A stretch of DNA of 64,000 nucleotides, taken from positions 63,360,501-63,424,500 of the forward strand of contig CP142457.1 in the NCBI GenBank assembly GCA_038049695.1, in the 5' to 3' direction. A program made the translations under genes and the position numbers. Shown in pieces: positions 1 through 13,177 of the stretch; the stretch's first letter is position 1, and each line of letters opens with the position of its first letter. Below the pieces are notes generated by a model. The model was not told where the DNA came from. It did not search any database and was given only the letters and a program-made list of their open reading frames with translations. The stretch comes from Cinnamomum chago. Its lineage: Eukaryota; Streptophyta; Magnoliopsida; Laurales; Lauraceae.

Positions 1-1182
1 ATTGTTGCTAGCACGGAACAAAATTCCAACTTGATTGGCAGTAACCCCAGATGCTTATTTGGATCTAATTGCTTCGGTTCCAAAAATGTTGTAAAATATA
101 CATAATGAAGGGACCACTTCTCAGGATGAGCATTTGTTATTTTCAGTTCTGTAGTTTTCTGTATGTGTTATTAAGCATGGATGGCAAACCATTCACCTTG
201 ACAGCAAGTTCTGGCTCAATAATGGACGGTGCGAGATAGACGGCTTGGGTACTTTAAATGCCTACTCTTATTTACTGATCCCAACTGAAAATTAGTTCCA
301 TATTCCTAGTCTTGAAATCCAGTTATTTGTACTGGGCTTTTTACCAATTTGTTACTCTTCTTTGAAGTGTTGACCAAGTTGGTCTCTTTTACCAAAAGAA
401 TGACCAAGTCGGTATCTAAAGTTTTGTAGTCAACCTCTGAAGTGCCTCACCACACAAAAGAATGAAGTTTTGTTCTGAAGGGTACTGTTTATTTTATCAA
501 TCCTGCAATAGTGGATTTTTCCCCTTTTCTGTTAGTGGGGATCTCTGTAGCGCCTTTTATGTTTGCTTGATAAATAGTTTTGTATACAGGAATGGAGCTT
601 TTGAGCATGAAATGGTAGTGGTTTTGTTCAAAAGTCATCCAAAGGAAAAACTTGGAATTTACTCTGTGCCAAGAATAATCCCAAAATGTGCCAAGAACAA
701 ACCTGACGTGTACATGCACCAGCATCAGTCCTATAATTAAGAGGTGTGGAAGCTCAGCTCAGCCAAGCCAAGCCTGTGGGTAGGCTCAGTTAATAGTATC
801 TGGCCTTGGGTGGGGTCTAGTGTTTACGATGTCCCATTGCAATTCTGCTTGCTTTCAGAAATTGTAATGCAGTATGCTGTTTTGTGGTGCTTTCTCGTTT
901 TGGGGAATATTAGTTCAGTTGAGCAGTAGTCTTGATTTTCCCTTTTTCCTAGAAAAAGGTTCAGTTAGGATCCGATTGGTAAACCATTTGGTTATGGGTT
1001 TGAAAATAAGATCTTGTGCCCATCAGTAGACTGCTAATTAAGTTGGTCTTTTTTTCTGCAAGAAATTTCCTCTATATATATATATATATTGTGAAACATG
1101 CTTTGTAAGGTAAGTAGACTGAACTTAATATATGGGTCATCCTCAATCTCAAAACTCCCTCCTATAGCAAACAAATCACTGA
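1..1182. other. Non-coding flank, no gene recognised
   Basis: This is AT-rich sequence downstream of the minus-strand FORKED-like gene. The short open frames on both strands have no recognisable domain and no splice-linked continuation. A short TA-dinucleotide tract lies near 1073-1090. The stretch next to 1183 probably holds the 3'UTR of the FORKED-like gene, but I could not fix a polyadenylation site. Confidence 0.5.
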
Positions 1183-4100
1183 TCAAATTTTTAGTACTTC
1201 TAGCGATGGATACATCTGACCAATGTCGTTTACTTCTTGAAGAAGATCTCTAACACTATCAACCCATTTCTGCCGATGAATCTCATTTTCACACTCGAAC
1301 TCCAAAAGACCTTGTGCTGTTTTTAGGCCAAAGTTGCTTCTTTCTTCTCCACTCTCTCCTCTCTCCCTCCCTGGCCATGCTGGAATGTCATCACAGACAT
1401 CATAAACAATACCTGATTGTGGAAATTGCATCAGAACATACATCAATACCATGGGATTGTGCCACCCAGTGGTTTAAAAGCAAAAAGAGATAGTAATTTT
1501 TTTTTTTTTGGTATAAAAGAGAGAGTAATTAGTGGTGACTGGTGATTATATGTGCTGCTAAAAAAAAAAAAAAACCCCACCAACAACTAAGTAGAACTGA
1601 TCCTTTATAGTCACTAGGGGTCTATGACATAAACCCGCATCAACTCTTGCCCAATCTCAATTTAATGGTGTTCACAAGTCGGGACTAGGGACAACCGCCC
1701 GGAACACATGAATTACGGGCCACAACAGGATGATTTATTAAGTTTGCTTATGCTGAAAACTGTGTAAAGATTAGATAAAGCAGCTCATTCTGCAAATCAG
1801 GGTCTTACTTTTTTTCTTCTTTGAAAATGCTCCTCCAACATGTTTGCTTTTGAGCTTGACAATGACCTGAAATTTGGTTCCAATTGTTGCATTAGCTCTA
1901 TATTTTCTTGGATTAATGTCCCATATTTAAACTTCTACTCTTACCTGTGAATTCTTGTTGACATAGATGGAGACTTTTTTCCAGTGAAGAATGCCTGTGA
2001 ATCAATTGAAAGTCAACACTATCAGAAATATGGACTACAAACAGCACAATTTATACCAAAAGATACATTGTAACACAACAAACTGAAGTTCTTGCATGAC
2101 GCTCTGCTCGTTAGCACAAACTAGACTCTGTCTAAATTTTGATGTACACCAAGTTGCAATTTGATTGGTTGAATGGATACCCATTCCATTGCTGTCTTCC
2201 AGTGGTAGGGAAATCACAAGTTGGGATAGTGTTTTTTGAGATTTTCCACCCCAGATCAATATTGATGCTCTTCAATTTCTATGATTTAAGTAGAGCATTC
2301 TACCTAACTCGCCAACACAATTTTAATTTGCATGCTCTGCCCCTCAATGGCATACTGCAATGGATCACCATCAATTGTGCCAGAAAAAAATCCTCCAACT
2401 GGTTGCGGTTGTAGTAGAGAAATGTTAACATTGTATTTTCAACAGTTTAGAGATGATGCGAATGGGGTAACCTAAAATAAATCATTGTACCTTTCCGTGT
2501 GCGCTTTAGCAGTTTGCCTTCTTGGCGTGGAGCGTCAAAGCTGCTGCGTTCTATCATCTTGCTCTGTGGAACAAGATGACAAGCTGATTCAAGTCCAACA
2601 CCCTTCTCATATGGTATTATAGCTGCACTGTTCCTCACTTCCCTGTTAACTCTCGCTTTAAGGGCTGCTGCTCCTCTCAAAGCTTATCAAACAAAAACTC
2701 TTACCACTTAAGTAATGGAATATGAAGCAGATGCATGTTCATCAGTTTGTCCACTATGTGCTATTGAGACTTGAGAGCGTGTGTGTGTGTGCGTGTGAAA
2801 ATACCTGTTGCAGCTGCTGCAGTCAGAGTCATTAGATCACCAGCAGTTCTCACATCTATTGCAGATCTTATGACAGTAGCCACTTGATCATGGTTTGCTC
2901 CTGCCAGTTCTGCAATCTCCATACAGTGCGACGCCAAAAGCTCTGTTGCTGATGCCATTGCTGTACTCATTTTTGAACTTGGATTATTCACATTTGCTGC
3001 AGCAGCCAAGGCAGCTACTGCAGCAGCCACTCCAGCCACAGACACTGCTGCATGCACACGTGCGTTGTCAACACGTGCCCGCTCTTTCTTCTTTAGAAGT
3101 TTGTTAGTACTAAATTCCTTGCTATGGAACCATTTTCCAACCATTGATCGACGTGGATTACTGGAACTGACCGCTGCACATAGCTGCAAATATCACCTTT
3201 TGATTAGTATACATGAATATTAAAAATATAGATGCCTGCAGATTTGACTAAAACATAGTAATATCAGTTGGATGAGGAACAAGGAGAGAGCTGTTGCACA
3301 GTTTTTAAGTTGGTACCTCTTTGAAATATTATTCTTCACCCTTCCCCCCTTTTTCCCCTCTTTCCCCTCATCAAACTATTCTTAATTACAGTTGATTGCA
3401 TCCAGCAATCTCAGTTGTCTGGATTATGGAGTTTCTGCTGATGAGTATGGACTTTTGGCTATATTTTTTGCTTTAATCATCACATTCAAACTAAATTATT
3501 AGCTATCATAATGGTGCCTAGGACCTCTCTATAATCACAATCAATGATACTACTGTAGGAAATGCTTATGGACTGGACAATTCTAGCCTGCAATGGATGG
3601 GCATTTCATTGTTTACAAAATTTTCGTTTTAACCATCCATTTGATGGCGATCACTTACATGTGTTTTATCAGGAATGACCAGTTAGCCATTCAGATGAAG
3701 TCTGAATAGGTCAAAACTTACACTATCATTTTACGAGACTACTGATCCTGAATGAGTGTCAAATTTAGACAAGCGCTAATTCGGGAGAGTCATGAGCAGG
3801 AGCCATTTTGATTGATCATAGAGGCCTTAGGTGAGCTTCGAAGGTCTGGTTGCACAAAGAACTGCAGGACATTCCTGAAAATCCTCATTACTCATAATTT
3901 GGTTTTAGATCCCCAATTCAACACTCCTATGGAATAATTGGACCTCAAAAAGGAACAAAATTATGTTTTTAAAACATGATTTCACTTTTGTAGTAATGAG
4001 GTATGAATTAATTATTCAACGCCCATCGTAACAGTCCAAACAATTCCCCTTTTTTCTACAAAGCACCTTATATAAGCAAAGATTCTTTTCCATACCATAG

Positions 4101-5126
4101 ACACAAATAAAGAAGTGGAATTTTTTTTTTTTTCAAAATATCCTTTTTTTTTATTTATCATTTTGGTGCAAATGATAAAAAAAGTCATAAAAAAGTATTT
4201 CAGTAATGAGTAAGGAAACGCAAATTATTCTGAAAAAAACGCTTTCTGCTTCCCGTACCTAAACGTGCTGCAAAGTCATTTCAATGTGGAAAAGAGGTTG
4301 GGCAAAAGCTGTCCCTCTTTCAAATTTGAACAGGGTACAGATTTCTATGACCAAATAGGATTGCAGATTTGCAATAAAACAACCTGTTCGGAAAAGATGA
4401 ATTTCGAGTATCTGATTCAGAAAACAGAACACCATACCATCGGGAAATAGCAATAGTCACTGCCCAAGCTGACTGTAACAGCCTTTGTTTATTTTAGACC
4501 CAAGGGGCCAAGGCTAACCTATTCACTTTTATGGGCGGGCACAGGCGTTCCAAGTTCCAACTCATTGTCCTGAAAAGAGAATGCCAATTCATTTCATTCA
4601 GCCCCCAAAAGAAACCACATAGGCTGATGATCGTGGGGGGGGGGGGGGGGGGCGCGTCCAGGCCACGATGATGCAAGTATCTGCCTATAGTCTGCAAGAC
4701 CCACTAGGAAGATCATGGTGGGTGATCAGTTTTCTTTGGGTCGTGGCATTGATCATAAGTGTGACCCAGATGTCTGTCTAATGTGGTGATTAACGGCCCA
4801 GAAACACGATGATCTCTATATATGTTTCTTGCTGCTTTTGGCTGTAATATATATATATAAACAGAGAGAGAAGAGGAAGAAGAAATACTTACATATTGAG
4901 AAGGAATGATGGTGGCGTGGGGAAGGAAGTTGTTGGGCACTTGGTAAAATTTCTTTTTTTCTGCGAGAGCTTTTGAGATTTCTGATGCAGAGACACTCCA
5001 GGACCTGGAAAGAAATTCCATGGGCTCTTGAGGAGTCTGTGGTGGAGGGATCTTGTCTTCTTCCTCTTCCATGTTCTTTAGCCTAAGCGATGAGCTTTTC
5101 CAACTCCAAATGTTCCCGTTCTCCAT
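1183..5126 (-). CDS. VAN3-binding protein / FORKED-like protein (DUF828 + PH domain)
   Basis: Six coding exons on the minus strand join in frame with GT-AG introns: 5126-4893, 3183-2805, 2682-2491, 1994-1945, 1866-1809 and 1412-1183. They total 1143 nt and encode 380 aa. The N-terminal half (about residues 30-250) is the DUF828 / auxin-canalisation region. It has the family hallmark PMEFLSRSWSVSASEISKAL, a basic KKKERARVDNARVHAAVSVA segment and an alanine-rich helix ending in DLMTLTAAAATALRGAAALK. Four short exons then give a PH domain (about 255-365), starting LHWKKVSIYVNKNSQVIVKL and ending EIHRQKWVDSVRDLL. Known members (Arabidopsis FKD1/VAB and FL proteins) bind the ARF-GAP VAN3 and phosphoinositides at the trans-Golgi and plasma membrane, and help PIN recycling and vein closure. 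The start at 5126 is the first ATG after a probable 5'UTR acceptor (exon begins 5144). It is a short family member. Family assignment is firm; the exact paralogue group is not. Confidence 0.93.
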
Positions 5127-5694
5127 CCTTCTTCCTCTCTTCTTCTGCAACCAAAAAAAGACTTCAGGTATCTTCTCACACCCATTTAACCATTTCTTGG
5201 AAACGATAGTTGTGCTACAGGCTACAGGACAAGGCCAGATTTCTGATGGGTGGGTCACGATGGTAAGTTCAGTATCCTTCCACGGACCGGTCTGATCAAC
5301 TTTTTACCACCCCAGTTCAGTCTACATAAATCTACTTGTGGCCCACAAAAATCAATCAACGATCTTGATAGTCATAAGAAAAGCAACATATTTACTGCAG
5401 TACAGAGATCCAATCTTTTTTTTATTAAGAGATGAGAACAGGTGAATAAAATCATCTAACGATGGAGGAAAAAAAAGAAAAAAAAAACAGAAAAATTAAT
5501 CGTTTGAAACTCGCAACAAGGTGACTGGCTTTTTGAGGTTTTGGTAGGATTGGTCAGGTATCAGCTATGGTCTGAGTTCAAATTCCAAGAAGAAAAAAGT
5601 CAGAAGTAGAAAGAAATTCAATAGAAACTTTTTTTTTTTTTCAGTTTCCAAAGAAAATGGTGTAATTGGATCAAGCAAGTAATCAACAGCATAC

Positions 5695-6120
5695 CTTTCA
5701 ATCTCAGATCTTCAAAGCGTACTGCACTGCAGAGAAACTATAAACACTTAAAATATGAATCCTTTCAGAGGGATGCTTCCTTCTCTTCGACCTCTCCCTC
5801 TCCCTCTCCTCCTTTTAACCTGCTTCCCACTCTCTCTGCAGATATGTATATTTATATGTAAGAGAGAAATCTGACTGAATAAGACAAGGAAAGAAAGATG
5901 TGAAAGTAGTCGACAAGAAGCGGAGATCGATGCCTCGTGCTTGCTTCCGCGTTTACCCTTGTCTCCTCGTTTACATATTCAAAAGAGAGAGAGCAGGGGA
6001 GGCTAACGACGTGCACGAAATCTTCGAGAGTCTGAAAACATTCGCCCTTGTTTAATGGGGCTAGCTCTCTCCTACTACCAAATCACACTTCTTCTCTCTA
6101 TATATATAGATATAGGCGTT
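5695..6120 (-). promoter_or_regulatory. Probable 5'UTR exon and promoter of the FORKED-like gene
   Basis: On the minus strand a good donor (AAAG|GTATGC) sits at 5695/5694. It pairs with the acceptor TTGCAG at 5145, giving a 549 bp 5'UTR intron just upstream of the coding start. The UTR sequence at 5770-5815 is rich in CT/GA runs, as is common in plant leaders. A TATA-rich stretch (TATATATATAG) at about 6098-6112 could be the core promoter, but TA tracts are common here. The transcription start is not resolved. Confidence 0.4.
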
Positions 6121-8917
6121 ATAACAGAAAGAAAGGGAAGCTCGGAAAGAAGAGAGAAGTGGGGTTTCATGGCCAGGGCCTAGAAATGAAGAGATGATGG
6201 TCTGGCTCCATGCATGCACGGCTACTAAGTCCTAGCCTAACTTAGATGGGTCAGAGGCAATCTTAGCCGTCGATTTGTAGGACTTGGGGAGACATGAAAC
6301 TGTCCTGATTGGAAGTAGCTTGCAGGTGTGGTCCTGTTACATTCTCAGGTTCAACTGTTCAAGTGGTTGGACCCACCCCCCATGGGCTTGTTGGAATTGG
6401 ACATGGAATTGGAGGACTTTCCTTTCTCTTTTCATTTCTTTCCCAGTAAAAGGTACTAATTAATCTATTCAGCTCCCATCTATTTGATTTGATAAGCTGT
6501 TTCTAGTCCTGATACTGATAAAAATGTGATGACTAATGACGACGTTACTATTTTGGTTTTGACATTTTATGTGATTGTTGTGGTTTTACTTAACAAGTGG
6601 GGGAGGCTTTCGGTGGGCATGACCAAATGGAGAATCTACTAATCTTTTTCTACTTGGGAAAGTTACAATGTTGAGGAAGATAAAAGTAATCAAGGAAAAT
6701 AAGGGACTCCAATGCTTGTCTTCTTTTTAGTGAATGAACTTAATAAGAGCCCCATTTTTCGTCTAAGATAATAAAAGTGCTTAAAAATTCTCAAAAATAT
6801 ATATATAAAAAAAAAGGATTTCTAGGTTTTTAAGGTCACTTTCAAACAGAACTCATCACAATGGCACTCTAAGTTTGTTTCTCAAGCTTGACTCTAGGTG
6901 GAGCCAAGCTCGACCATGTGTTTGAGTTGAATTTTTTATACAAGGCCTATTTTTCTAGTGAGCAAAATTATTCAATTAATTGAAATACATACACACATTT
7001 GATAATTGGAATGCAAATAGGGTGAAGATATTGATAATTATGCATATTAATTAAACTGTAAAAAGACAAATGGGACGAGTGAATGGAAATCCTAAATGGA
7101 TAATGATTTTATTGCACAGCCACGGGCGGCTCCATCATGCCAACTTGTTGGTGCATTGCAATCTGCAAACAAAATACAAATTTTTGTTTCCTTCATCGAA
7201 AGACATTAAAGATGTAAAATGGGACGAAAGGTTGTTGGCGCCAAAAGGGTAGGTATATAACCAAAGCTGAGCTGGTGCGGATATTTTAACCCCAGCCAAT
7301 TATGAGCGAGATGGGGGATGAAAAGATTTAGATGAGACCTAGCTATGACCATGTCCAAAATCTCAAATTTATTCGAACATTGATCATAGTCTTCAAGTTT
7401 AGCAATTTTAGAATATATTCTTTTTAATTTAACAGTCATATCCCATTCAAATCAGTGTAAAATAGCATGAGGCCCAAGGGGTGGTAGTAGATGGATCATA
7501 TGGGCTAGATCTACAATTTGTCTCACACATTGCGAAACATCGGCAATGGGTACAGGACTATAAACAATTTCATCTTTTGGGCCTTTTGAGGCTAGGCTGT
7601 TGCCATCCAACCTGCACATGCACAATAATAATACACATTGAAATCTACTGAATGAGAACTCCACGTTCTAGAGGGATACCTGAACCCTGTAACAAGTCAA
7701 GAATAATGAACATCTTTTGTTATAAAATTTCCAGCTTCTACATTGTTAACAAGTGAATTTTTCGTTTCTCAACTTCATCATTGTCTAACAGGATATACAG
7801 ATACTCCTACAGCTACGGCTACTGAATGCAAGTGCTTGGCATTGAAATGATATCTCTGCTTTTTTTGTTAGATTGTCGAGCGGCTCGTGCAGAATCCGTT
7901 GCGTGCAAACGTGTACGAGCATCTTCTTTTGCAAAAGACTGCAGATAGATATTCCTTTCCACGTCTCTTTCGATCCGTAGACTCGTTTAATGCTCGACCT
8001 TATCCAACGCCGACTCCATTGTTTGTATCTCTCTCTTATTCTCTGCACTCTTTTTTGGGTTTGGCAGTGGACTGTCTTTTTCGTGCCTAATTCCCCCCCA
8101 CTTTGAGTGTCCAGAGGGCAATCTTTCTCATTCGCACACATACACACTCTCTCTCCAAGAATGCTAAATGTGTGAAAGAAAAACCACTTGCTGGGCCACA
8201 CCCTTGACAGTACATTGCATCAATTTGTCTGCTTCCCGCAATGAAGACCACTCTATTAAGGCACTCAAATCCGGTTAAGTGTTCCTGCATTAGACGAGTA
8301 ATCATCTTGATTTGTATTTTTTAACACGTAACAGAGAAGAAAAATCAGTAGCTGTAAGTGGGTGGCAGGATGATTTCATGGGTTCGAATATTGCATGAGA
8401 CTGTGTCACCTTTAAAAAATAATCAAGTGTATTAATCATATCAGACCCATTTTGACCCATATCAAGCTTCATTGGCCTTCATCATCAGTAAGTGATACAC
8501 GTAGAATACACTTTTCTTACCGTTATTGTGTATGGATTTCATTAAAAAAAAAAAAATCCGGTAGGGACTATCGAACCATGTGTGGTGGGACAGCCTCCTG
8601 AGCTGCACACCATCTCTGTGCTGCACATGCACCATCATAAGATGCCTCACGAGATTGTCAAAATGTTGCAAACTTGCAATATTTCATGATGTAAGACTCA
8701 AATGTCATCATCACAGACCAACCTAATGCAACATTCGCATGCGTGAAAATATCTAGGATTTTGTTATCTTCAAAACTTGCTTTGTATCAAAGCACTATCT
8801 AAGTGTTTGTGCGTGTGATCACTATTAAGTTGCCATATATGATGCCCCTAAAATGGTATATAAATCAACACAGTTTTCATCATTAAATGGCAAAGTGAAA
8901 ATAATGCCAATACCAAG
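6121..8917. other. Intergenic, nothing recognised
   Basis: This is AT-rich spacer between the FORKED-like promoter and the probable solo LTR. Open frames at 7070-8300 on both strands have no domain, no family resemblance and no codon-level sign of selection that I can see. A tRNA-like B-box word near 8382 lacks an A box at the right distance. Confidence 0.5.
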
Positions 8918-11222
8918 TGTCACAACTCGGATCCGAGATCAGAGTCATTAGGGTTAACCCCTGGATCGCGATATTAATCATACTTACTCCCATAGATCCG
9001 AATTCACCGAAGTTAATCGAAATCTACAAGGGATCTTGTATCATACCTGTCAATGTACATTGTGCGGAATATACAAATAAAATACATTGACAACCATTTA
9101 TCAAAATGAATCAGACTATTTACTCTGAATTGTAAAGTTTACTTTACCTTGTCTCATATCACCTATTATCCACCACTGCATATTTACATACAATGCAAGG
9201 GACATCATATACAGTACCTACAATACCAAAATGAATATATAAAATATTTCTAAAAAGTTTCCAAAAGATTTCAATGAACCCGCACTCTGATTACGTCCAT
9301 TCAGCTAGACCTCCTGGAGGTAGCGAATGGGCCTCCTGCGCTGGCGGGACGATCTCGGAGGGACCGGCACGGGTAACTGAGCCTGTAATACTATCAGTAA
9401 TACCGTGAACACGACGGTTCAACAAGGTATACATACATTTATAGCATGTTCATAATATCCTAGCAGTTCATTGTTTAACAGAGCTAAACAATTCATAAGA
9501 AACATAAATAACAATAACAATAATATGACAACTACACTAGCATTGGTTTCAACTTAACTCCATTCTATTCATTCTATTCTTCCTAAAAGGAAGCAATTCA
9601 TATTCATTTATTCATTACGTTCAACCTTTATTAATGGCTTTTCAATGTATGACTTTGCAGTCAATGACCTTTCGGTCCAATAAGGTAGGATTTCCCAGTG
9701 TCTTGATCAGAGATCACTGGTGTCACCACGGGCTCCGGAACACCCCAATCTCATCTACTGCAGTAGGAATAGTCATTTCATTTCGTAATTCATTCAATTC
9801 AATTCAATAATGAGTTCGGAAACCACTAAGTAGTGCCAGACCCGTCACTAATTCTAAACACTATTACTCAATTCGAAAACCGATTATCTAAACCCAACAC
9901 TCAAGTGAAACATGGTTTATCAATGCACGTATTACTATAGATGACATTCTGAGATGAAATGGTGCATTGTAAGAACCGTAGTTGAGACTTATGAAGGTTT
10001 AGTCACCATTAATAGTAGCCTTATCGATCCATTGAAATTAATAACAAGTTATTTCCCTACATGAGGAGCATCTAGGACCACCTAAGCGTTCTTCGTTCTC
10101 GCTAAATTCGAGACTCACCAAAATTTTCACTTACTATCAATATGTGTTTCTGTATAGGTTCGCTCGAGCGAGTAAAGTTTGCTCGAGCGGACACCTCACA
10201 GAACGTTGGTCGCTCGACCGCATTTTAATGTTCGCTCAAGCGACCGGTCCAGGACGTGTCTTCTCTGAAACAGAACCTTGGTCGCTCGAGCGACTCCCTG
10301 TTCGCTCGAGCGAACTGTCCAGAACTCAACTCCGAAAATCTGATTCCTTCTCTCTTCTTTTACACCCATTTCTCCATTACTCCTCTTCAACCTGCAAGAA
10401 TAATGGGACCTCCTGTCCCCTCCTCACACATCATCCATTCCAACTAATCTAACATTAATACACAATCTAATTAGGGTTTTTAAACCCATTATGCACCCTA
10501 ATCATCATTCATTTCTATCAAAATCCACAAAATTACTTCAACAAGCATAAGCACATGTATCACTTGCCTCAAATGAAGCTTTGCTTGCCACAAACCCTTG
10601 TTTAGCTTGGCTTGAGTAGGAATTCCTCAAAGTGAAGCTTGATTTGCAATAAAATGATGAAGAAGATGAAGTCTATAGTCTCATCTTCTCTTCACTCACC
10701 TCAATTCACACTCAAAGGAAGAAGAACAAAAGAAAGAAGAAAGGAAAACATGAAACGGATGTTGCCTAGGGTTGGAAAACAAGAGGAAATGAGATGAATG
10801 AAGTTCATCTCATCTTATATGAGATTATTTTGCTTTTAAGCCCCTTTTATTTCCTTTAATCTCAATGCAAGTCAATTCAAGGTCCAATTGGTTCGATATT
10901 CATCGAATCCATTCAAACCGTTTACGAAAACTATTGTACTCGTCAAGATACACATGTTGGTATCAAGACTTTCCGGATTCGACCAAATACGTACAAATCC
11001 GTATTTCCGAAAAAAGTCCTTGGTTTGCTCATTTGGGCTTCATTTCCTTACAATTCACTTCTTAATCTTGGCTACTATTTCATTAAGCCTCAATTACTCA
11101 CATTAGGCTCATTCAACTTCCATTTGGTGATAAATCACCATTAGTTCTCTTAAACCGGCTTAATTAGTCTTAAGTTCCATTAATTAGAGTTAATTGGGAT
11201 TAACTCGGGACGGAGCCTAACA
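8918..11222. mobile_element. Probable solo LTR of a Gypsy-type retrotransposon
   Basis: The 2305 bp block starts TGTCACAACTCGG and ends GAGCCTAACA, the TG...CA ends expected of an LTR. The flanking five bases are ccaag (8913-8917) and cctag (11223-11227), a 4/5 match for a target-site duplication. The terminal words resemble LTR ends common in plant Gypsy elements. No gag, protease, integrase or reverse transcriptase frame is present, which fits a solo LTR left by LTR-LTR recombination. The block contains the palindrome array at 10158-10316. Alternative: an unrelated non-autonomous repeat with chance TG/CA ends. Confidence 0.5.
10158..10316. repeat. Array of six CGCTCGAGCG-type palindromes
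   Basis: Six close copies of the self-complementary word TCGCTCGAGCGA lie within about 160 bp, near 10159, 10179, 10209, 10231, 10281 and 10301. Some are perfect; others carry one or two changes (for example CTCGACCG and CTCAAGCG). They are spaced 20-50 bp apart and sit in otherwise AT-rich DNA. They may be protein-binding or hairpin sites within the probable LTR. Confidence 0.7.
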
Positions 11223-12590
11223 CCTAGTAGGAAAGGGAAAGAAGGTTCAATCAAGAAGCTAAAGCCTCATTAATTCCTTGCAACTCCATTGCTTTTGTAC
11301 TGAAGTTATCTATAACTCTAACTGCTATAAATTAGCTTTGATTTATTTATCAGGGCGATTAACAATAATTACAAGTCTACAATGTTTTCAATGCACATGC
11401 CACACAAACATTAATAGTAGAAGTAGCAATACCAGTGAAAATAAAATACATGTATAATTTGTAATTTTTGCTTTTCAAGTACGAAGAAGCATATTTACTT
11501 CCGAAGTATATATGCCTAGGCATTTAGTTGTGAAAGAATAACTAAGCCATTGAATGTAATATATATGTCAAGCTAATTCTTTTTGGATGGGGTAGCAGAC
11601 AACCAATTTGTGTTATATAGTCCACTTGAAGGCTACTTAATTACTGATCATGATGCTTGAAAGTTGAAATTGCATAAGATATTTTGTTAACCGATCAGTC
11701 TTGAACACATATGAAACTTCCTAGCTAGAGATTTGAAATTGTTCGTGATTTGGAATGAATCCAATGCTAAATCAACTAAAATTATAAGAAACTTAAAATG
11801 TTCTATGAAGACTGTGAATTAACGTATAAAAAGAGAGGAAAGGTGCAATAGATAAAAGCTAAATACAACATAAACATATTATAATAAATATAAACTTCTT
11901 ATGAACTATATGTTTGAGCTAAGATGTAAAACATGTAAAAAGGTAGAATAAAATAAACATGCAAAAAAAAAAAAAATCAAAATCAGTATTTAGATTCTTT
12001 TTTGCATTTTCAAAAATTATAAACAAAAAAAGCATCAGTCTTTTTCATGGTTAAAAAATAGAAATGAAAAATGAGAATAGAAGAAACCAAAATAAAAGAA
12101 TAAAAGTGGTTCTCACACAGGTCAAACAAGGTGATCGTCTTCTTCTTCATTTTTGTCAATGACACTGATTGTGAAGTACCTAATATGGTCATGCAATTTT
12201 ATATATTATTGATCGATCCATCAACTACTAAGTCAAGTTAGGTGGTCCTTTTCTAAATTTATCTACATCACTATTCATGATTAGTGTTAAAGTTATGGTC
12301 CCTGTGTAAGTTCTTTCAATATCATCCCCAAAATCATCCTAGCCCTTAATTTATCAGCCTTCCAGATTATAAGTATAGATCTTTAAGAAAAACTAAATCC
12401 AAATTGAGAAAATGTTTAATGGCCAAATAATTAGGCATGGTGTTAGATCATGGAAAGTTAAGAGTGTGAAAGGAGCTTTATTAATCAAAGATGGGCTTGA
12501 GAGGGACCCATTTAGTTGGCCTATGCATGTAGTTCGCTTGATTTGAGAGAAAACCCTCCCTCGTTTAAATGGATGAGTAATAAGCAAAAT
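11223..12590. other. AT-rich intergenic spacer
   Basis: This spacer lies between the probable solo LTR and the Mutator-like element. It is low-complexity AT-rich sequence with A-runs (for example near 11961-11974). No gene, RNA or repeat with clear ends was recognised. Confidence 0.5.
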
Positions 12591-13177
12591 GGGAGTTTTA
12601 TTGGCACCACAAAAATGTCTCTTTGCACAGCAAAGGAAAAAAAATTCATTTCCTAAACTACCACTCCTCCATTTCCCTCTTCCTCCAACCCCACCCCACC
12701 CCACCCCACCCAATCCTCTCCGTCGGTAGCCCGGCCGACCAGCCAGCGGCCTCCCTCCCCCCTCTCCCTCTTTCTTCCTCCCTTCCCACTCCTCTATTTT
12801 CTCTCCCTCTCTTCCTACCTCTTCTTCTCTCTCCTTCCCCCCCCCCCCCTCCCAACAGCCGACAGGGAGGGGGAGGAGGTCCGGAGAGAGAAGAAGAGGA
12901 AGGGAGAGAGGGAGAGAAAACAGAGAAGGGGGGAGGGAGGAAGAAAGAGGGAGAAAAGGGGAGAAAATGGAGGGGGGAGGGAGGAAGAAAGAGGGAGAAG
13001 GGGGGAGGGAGGCCGCGAGCTGTTGGCAGGGAGGACTGGGAGGGTGGGGTGGGGAAGAAGAAGATGGTGGAGGGAGAGGAGGAGGGAGAGGGAAAGGGAG
13101 GAGGGGTAGTTTAGGAAATGAATTTTTTTTTCTTTGCGGTGTAGATAGACGCTTCTGTGGTGCCAATAGAACTCTCC
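12591..13177. mobile_element. Mutator-like non-autonomous foldback element (MULE-MITE)
   Basis: A 587 bp inverted-repeat element begins GGGAGTTTTATTGGCACCAC and ends with the near reverse complement GTGGTGCCAATAGAACTCTCC. It is flanked by a 10 bp direct repeat, taagcaaaat (12581-12590) and taggcaaaat (13178-13187), with 9/10 identity. A 9-10 bp duplication with long terminal inverted repeats is typical of Mutator-like elements. The inverted repeats run deep (ATTCATTTCCTAAACTACC and its partner). The middle is a polypyrimidine arm (about 12740-12852) facing a polypurine arm (about 12862-13110). The long open frames here, including a 292-codon minus-strand frame, are products of this skew and are not genes. 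Confidence 0.75.

Noticed and set aside
8370..8400. tRNA B-box-like word gggttcgaat
   Set aside because: No A box at the proper distance and no cloverleaf, so not called as a tRNA or SINE.
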